NCBI GenBank assembly: GCA_029264635.1
Contig: JARIAA010000008.1
Coordinates: 1-10,944, forward strand
Direction: 5' to 3'
DNA length: 10,944 bases
Source: Psychrobacter sp.
GTDB lineage: Bacteria; Pseudomonadota; Gammaproteobacteria; Pseudomonadales; Moraxellaceae
Position 1 is the first letter of the stretch; each line of letters starts with the position of its first letter. Under the pieces are notes generated by a model. That model saw only the letters and a program-made list of their open reading frames with translations, was not told the origin of the DNA and did no database searches. This document shows positions 7,650-10,944 of this stretch, piece by piece. The position numbers were made by a program, and so were the translations under genes.

Positions 7650-8324
7650 ATGGCTACCACTGACGCATTACCGCTACTTTCTGAAAATTTAAGCACCTTA
7701 GGTTTGACCGCCGATACATTGTTTTTCGCGTTGAATTTTGACTTTACGCCGCCCGAACCTAAGAGTAAAAGTAAGTTGAAACGTTTTAAGCAAAACCAAG
7801 GTGCCCTTGATATCGATATTGCCTGCGTACTTTATGATGACTATTGTAAAATCAGTGAGATGGTATGGTTTAAGCAATTACGTGACAAAGCGCAGTCTAT
7901 CCGCCATCAAGGCGATAGCCTAAACGGCAAAGATCGCGGTGAACAAGCGCTATACAACGCGCCGATGGATCAAGAGCAGATTCGTCTTTATTTGGATAAA
8001 GTGCCATCTCACATTAATAAAATCGGCCTACTTGCCAGTTCTTACTATGGACAGCCATTAGGAAAAGTACATGCCGGTGAGATTCATTTAAGCGATGATG
8101 AAGGTAACCGTGCTTTTGAAGTCAATTTGAAGCAGCTACCCCGCGACTGTAGTGCGGTTTGGGTTGCTAATTTACGCCGTGAAGTGGATGATTGGCATTT
8201 AACTTTGCAGAACTTACCACTATCTGAAACCGATTTGGAGAAAGCAGCACAGCAAGTGGCGCATGAGCTTGCGCGTGCGCTTCCTATTCCACAAACCGTA
8301 CAGCAGAAAAATTCATATGAATAG
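7650..8324 (+). CDS. TerD-family protein
   Basis: The 224-residue product resembles the TerD/TerZ/CABP1 family, calcium-binding beta-sandwich proteins linked to tellurite and general stress resistance. Visible family traits are ALDIDIACVL at about 52-61 (family DLDASAFLL), the MVWF strand at 71-74 (family FVFYN position), and HQGDSLNGKDRG at about 86-97 (family GDNxTGxGxGDDE). LYLDKVP at 113-119 and the later strands near 123-190 follow. The acidic calcium ligands are only partly kept, so metal binding is uncertain. A lysine-rich loop at about 37-48 and a helical tail at 191-212 appear to be additions. An AAGGA ribosome binding site at 7640-7644 fixes the start. It stands alone, without terABC or other ter genes in view, after a WYL regulator. 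The family call is from motif pattern by eye. Confidence 0.7.
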   Translation: MATTDALPLLSENLSTLGLTADTLFFALNFDFTPPEPKSKSKLKRFKQNQGALDIDIACVLYDDYCKISEMVWFKQLRDKAQSIRHQGDSLNGKDRGEQALYNAPMDQEQIRLYLDKVPSHINKIGLLASSYYGQPLGKVHAGEIHLSDDEGNRAFEVNLKQLPRDCSAVWVANLRREVDDWHLTLQNLPLSETDLEKAAQQVAHELARALPIPQTVQQKNSYE

Positions 8325-8401
8325 CATGCGTTGATAGTAGTCTTTTTATTTTTGACGGGCGCTATATTGATTGGTAAGCATCAAACAGCAGCCATTAGAT
8401 A

Positions 8402-8442
8402 AAAAAAGACGATAAGCCTATTTCGCGTTTATCGTCTTTTTT
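8402..8442. terminator. Bidirectional intrinsic terminator between convergent genes
   Basis: A perfect 14-bp stem (8402-8415 with 8429-8442) and a 13-base loop are built on a GACGATAA core, with an A-run on the left and a T-run on the right. It therefore works as a hairpin plus U-tract on either strand. It ends the TerD-like gene on the plus strand and the potassium channel on the minus strand. Confidence 0.9.
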
Positions 8443-8462
8443 ATTACTCTTAAAAATCACCA

Positions 8463-9443
8463 TTAATCCAATGGCTCGCCGCAATGTGGACAGAAATTCT
8501 TTTGACGTACTTCTTTTTCACGGCGCTCAAGCTCTTGTTCACGCAGGACTTGAAGCACAATGTCTTGCGCCTGTTCTTTATCCAGTCCAAGCTCACGGCG
8601 AATCTTATCAATCATGGTCTGATTTTGTACCAAGTCAAAATCACCGTCCACTAGCTCCTCACGAAAATGCTGCTCAAGCTCCTCGCGGCGTTGGCTTAAT
8701 TCATTTGCAAGACCAGTGGCCAAAATACCAGCTGGCAATGCTGCTAAGCCCACCCCTAGGATAGTAATGACCGCTCCCAATACTTTACCTGCAGTGGTAA
8801 TGGGTGTCACATCGCCATAACCCACCGTAGTGAGTGTGACAACAGCCCACCACATGGCTTTGGGTATCGACTCAAACACATCAGGCTGAGCATGGTTTTC
8901 TACGAGATAAATACCACTAGATGCCGTTACAATCATAATGATTAAAATAAAGATAACGGCTTGGAATGAGCCTTTTTCTTTACTAAGGACCACGAGTAGA
9001 ATACGTAGCGAGACAAAATAACGGGTGAGCTTTAAGATTCTAAACAGTCGCAGAATTCTCAAAAAACGCAGATCGAAGCTGACAAAGAAATTCAAGAATG
9101 CGGGTGCAATCGCTACCAAATCAATCAATGCAGATGGGCTTCTTACCCAATTCCAACGCTGACGCCAAGTCGTATTATCAGGCTTTGCTTCGGCAACACT
9201 CCATAAACGTAGTAAATATTCAATAGAAAATATCACAATCGAGAAATTTTCAAACCAAGTGAAATATTCTTGAAAAGGGTAATACCACTGATCAACCGAC
9301 TCAGCAATCACGGCAGCCACGTTAGCCATAATCAAAAAGATGAGGAAATAATCGACACAACGACTAAATAAGGTATCGTGAGCATCGTTTTGCAAAATAT
9401 CATAAACGAAATGACGCAAACGCCGTATAGATTGGAATAGCAT
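8463..9443 (-). CDS. Voltage-gated potassium channel (Kv-type, six-helix)
   Basis: This is an inner-membrane potassium channel of the ion_trans/KvAP-like group. Of 326 residues, S1 is at about 30-48, S2 64-81 and S3 103-120. S4 at about 124-143 has a positive charge at every third residue: R126, R129, R132, R135, K138, R141. S5 is at about 160-181, the selectivity filter TVGYGD at 206-211, and S6 at about 220-247 with a PAG hinge near 237-239. The filter and the intact S4 ladder indicate a voltage-gated, potassium-selective channel. The cytoplasmic tail (248-326) is highly charged and probably coiled-coil, and ends in CPHCG at 318-322, half of a zinc-ribbon knuckle. The start has GGGA about 8-11 bases upstream. 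It converges on the TerD-like gene across a shared terminator; a small zinc-ribbon membrane protein lies upstream. Confidence 0.93.
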   Translation of the reverse strand: MLFQSIRRLRHFVYDILQNDAHDTLFSRCVDYFLIFLIMANVAAVIAESVDQWYYPFQEYFTWFENFSIVIFSIEYLLRLWSVAEAKPDNTTWRQRWNWVRSPSALIDLVAIAPAFLNFFVSFDLRFLRILRLFRILKLTRYFVSLRILLVVLSKEKGSFQAVIFILIIMIVTASSGIYLVENHAQPDVFESIPKAMWWAVVTLTTVGYGDVTPITTAGKVLGAVITILGVGLAALPAGILATGLANELSQRREELEQHFREELVDGDFDLVQNQTMIDKIRRELGLDKEQAQDIVLQVLREQELERREKEVRQKNFCPHCGEPLD

Positions 9444-9485
9444 GCCGTCCCTATGCGGTGTAACACCGTGATTGAATAAGTAAAA

Positions 9486-9514
9486 AGTAAAGAGTAAAAG
9501 CGCTGATGACTCAA
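9486..9514 (-). promoter_or_regulatory. Weak candidate promoter for the potassium channel
   Basis: Read on the minus strand, TTGAGT at 9514-9509 and TTTACT at 9491-9486 are 17 bases apart, each with about 4 of 6 consensus matches. The -10 lies in a short run of AGTAAA-like direct repeats (about 9480-9500 on the plus strand). The distance to the start codon is about 45 bases. Confidence 0.22.
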
Positions 9515-9600
9515 ATCATCCAGTAGACGCATCTACCTGAGCGTAGCGACGATTATGCGATAAAAAAACGGGCGATTCCAGATTTTTAACACTGAATGGA

Positions 9601-9828
9601 TTATACAAAATTTGCGTAAGAGACGTATATTAAAGCAAGCAATAATAAAATAGTAATTGCTAAGCTAATATACAAAAACTGCAATTCTGTACGTGAATTT
9701 TTACTTGAGCTGTCAGCGGGCACCAACGACAATCCACACTGAGGACAGCTACTGTCAGCTTGATTTAGTAAGGTCATTGCATGCGCATTGTCACAGCGCA
9801 TGGGAGAATTACTACAATAGCCCATCAT
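9601..9828 (-). CDS. Small zinc-ribbon membrane protein
   Basis: This 75-residue product has four cysteines, C5, C12, C28 and C31, the last pair in CPQCG, in a pattern suited to one bound zinc. A polar linker (35-49) and a single hydrophobic helix at about 51-70 come next. The predicted form is a soluble zinc ribbon anchored in the inner membrane by its C-terminal helix. The N-terminal pattern YCSNSPMRCDNA recalls zinc-ribbon leaders seen on some envelope or stress proteins, but I cannot name the family. The start is one of two adjacent ATGs with only a weak GATAAG upstream. It lies 157 bases upstream of the channel on the same strand. The even Cys pattern and clean TM helix argue that it is real and not a chance frame. 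Confidence 0.65.
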   Translation of the reverse strand: MMGYCSNSPMRCDNAHAMTLLNQADSSCPQCGLSLVPADSSSKNSRTELQFLYISLAITILLLLALIYVSYANFV

Positions 9829-10123
9829 AATCTTATCGCCATTCTTCTCATCCGCCTAAACATGGTAAGCGCATTTTTAATCAATTCTGTCGATTAGATA
9901 TCTACATAAGTAAAATTAGGACAGACTCAAATGTCAGACTGGTAGCCTATCGTACTCTTGTATTCGATGCCATAGAAAATTCATACAGGTTTTAAGCAGT
10001 TATACTTATAGTGACTTTTTTGGGTGGTACAAAGTTTGACGATAATTCTTTTTGAGTAATTGAGTTACAGGTTTATATTGCTTATTCGTGTTTAAATCAC
10101 TATCGTTTGTAAGGATTATGTAC

Positions 10124-10129
10124 TATAAT
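10124..10129 (+). promoter_or_regulatory. Consensus -10 box for ompW
   Basis: A perfect TATAAT at 10124-10129 lies about 113 bases upstream of the ompW start, implying a leader of roughly 105 bases. No good -35 hexamer stands 16-18 bases upstream, so activator dependence is possible. Because the box overlaps the ATG at 10128, that ATG is unlikely to be a translation start. Confidence 0.45.
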
Positions 10130-10133
10130 GAAA

Positions 10134-10173
10134 CAAGCAGTTACATTAAATAGTAAAAAGGTAACTCTGTTTG
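10134..10173 (+). other. Stem-loop in the ompW leader
   Basis: AGTTAC at 10139-10144 pairs with GTAACT at 10161-10166. The stem can be extended by CAAGC (10134-10138) with GTTTG (10169-10173), including one G-U pair and a two-base bulge. The loop is 16 bases. It would form near the 5' end of the predicted transcript and could affect stability or small-RNA control. Confidence 0.3.
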
Positions 10174-10241
10174 TAAGTAATCGATGCCATCCCTCATCAA
10201 ATACTTACTTTTCATTATTTATTACGTTAAGGAACCACCAG

Positions 10242-10870
10242 ATGAAACTACAATCCCTAGTTTTAGCTACTGCTGCTGCACTTACTATGACGACCGCTTT
10301 TGCAGTCCCTGCAGGTACTTGGACAGTTGGTGCAGGCGCCCATGGCGTTGTACCTAAAAGTGACAATGGTACTTTAAACAACGGTTTGTCTGTCGACGTC
10401 GATGATGATATCCGCCCTACTATTACTGGCGAATATTTCGTTGCCAATAACGTTGGTATTGAGCTACTAGCGGCCATTCCGTTTCATCATGACATCACGC
10501 TAACTGCTCCTAACGGAGATAAAATCGAGGTAAAACTCAGCATTTACCACCAACACTGTCTTTACAGTACCATTTTGATGGCTACAATATGCCTATGAAT
10601 GTTAAGCCATTCGTGGGTGTTGGTGTCAACTACACAACTTTCTTTAAAGAAAAATTATATACGGGTGGCCCAGCTGATTTAGATATCGATGACAGTGTTG
10701 GCGTGGCTGGTCATATCGGTATTGATATCCCCTTTACTCCACGTGATTCTTTCCGTATTGACGCACGCTACATGGACATCAAACCAGATGTAAGCTTAAA
10801 CGGTGATGATCTTGGTGAAGTCGACATTAGCCCTTGGGTGTATGGTGTTGCTTTTGTTAAAACCTTTTAA
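10242..10870 (+). pseudogene. ompW: OmpW-family outer-membrane porin, frameshifted
   Basis: OmpW forms a small eight-strand outer-membrane beta-barrel for hydrophobic or small solutes. The product starts with a signal peptide cut after AFA (residue 21). Family traits are IPFHHDI in the first part and, past the break, HLPPTLSLQYHF, then VGVGVNYTTFF and a C-terminal phenylalanine, the usual barrel-assembly signal. The zero frame is intact to GAG at 10527-10529 and runs to a stop near 10596. The correct reading resumes at AAA 10532 in the -1 frame and ends at TAA 10868-10870. Restoring one base, most simply a fifth A in the A-run 10532-10535, gives about 209 residues, a normal OmpW length. TAAGGA at 10228-10233 fixes the start. 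Both halves look well conserved, so this is either a very recent mutation or a sequencing error; a functional gene in the source strain is possible. Confidence 0.85.
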
Positions 10871-10906
10871 TTAAAAGCCTACTTTATTAAGCATTTTTGT
10901 AATAAT

Positions 10907-10935
10907 AAAAAAAGCCGGTATCTGCCGGCTTTTTT
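10907..10935 (+). terminator. Intrinsic terminator after ompW
   Basis: AGCCGG (10913-10918) pairs with CCGGCT (10925-10930) around a six-base loop. The stem is extended by a run of A's on the left and T's on the right, and the T-tract ends at 10935. It is 37 bases after the ompW stop. The A-run on the left means it could also act on the minus strand. Confidence 0.9.
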
Positions 10936-10944
10936 GTGTCTGTG

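Larger units (their letters stand above)
9829..10241. other. Spacer between the zinc-ribbon gene and ompW
   Basis: This 413-base AT-rich stretch has no credible gene. It must hold the promoters of the two divergent neighbours. The ompW -10 box at 10124-10129 and a leader stem at 10134-10173 are listed separately. A CAGACT motif is repeated within about 9920-9940 and there is an isolated TATACT at 10001-10006 with no clear -35. I see no insertion-sequence ends and no tRNA. Confidence 0.6.

Noticed and set aside
10128..10241. Upstream in-frame ATG giving a longer ompW product
   Set aside because: It overlaps the TATAAT box and lacks a ribosome binding site, and the extra 38 residues would bury the signal peptide. 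The ATG at 10242 has a good TAAGGA.
10527..10540. Programmed -1 frameshift in ompW
   Set aside because: There is no X_XXY_YYZ heptamer in frame, no clear stimulator, and OmpW is not known to be made this way; a one-base deletion is simpler.

Overview
The window looks like chromosome of a gammaproteobacterium of the family Moraxellaceae, most probably Psychrobacter. This rests on recalled protein likeness (the rsmG-parA-parB block, a ParB with a long acidic/polar linker, an OmpW-type porin, the Lon-related protease) and on moderate GC with AT-rich spacers. No database search was run.

Layout. Positions 64-3015 (minus strand) carry rsmG, parA and parB, reading right to left: a 16S rRNA methyltransferase followed by the chromosome-segregation ATPase and its CTP-dependent DNA clamp. 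After a divergent 302-base spacer, the plus strand carries a long Lon-related AAA+ serine protease (3318-6146), a WYL-type transcription regulator (about 6408-7544) and a TerD-like protein (7650-8324). This run ends at a strong bidirectional terminator at 8402-8442. Converging on it from the right, on the minus strand, are a six-helix voltage-gated potassium channel (8463-9443) and a 75-residue zinc-ribbon membrane protein (9601-9828). After a 413-base spacer, the plus strand carries an OmpW-family outer-membrane porin (10242-10870), broken by a one-base deletion. It is followed by a clear terminator at the window edge.

How it fits together. The left third is housekeeping (ribosome modification and chromosome segregation). 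The middle block combines proteolysis, a ligand-sensing-type repressor or activator and a TerD-fold protein; a shared stress role is plausible but is only an inference from adjacency. The right third is envelope biology: channel, small membrane protein and porin.

The points most worth a second look are: (1) two copies of the dnaX-type slippery heptamer A_AAA_AAG, both in frame, in the lysine-rich tail of the Lon-related protease, each with a stop a codon or two after a -1 shift; (2) the ompW frameshift in a short A-run; (3) an imperfect palindrome over the candidate -10 box of the WYL regulator; (4) an 11-bp perfect inverted repeat in the rsmG-parA spacer. I found no CRISPR array, tRNA, rRNA, insertion sequence or consensus parS site.
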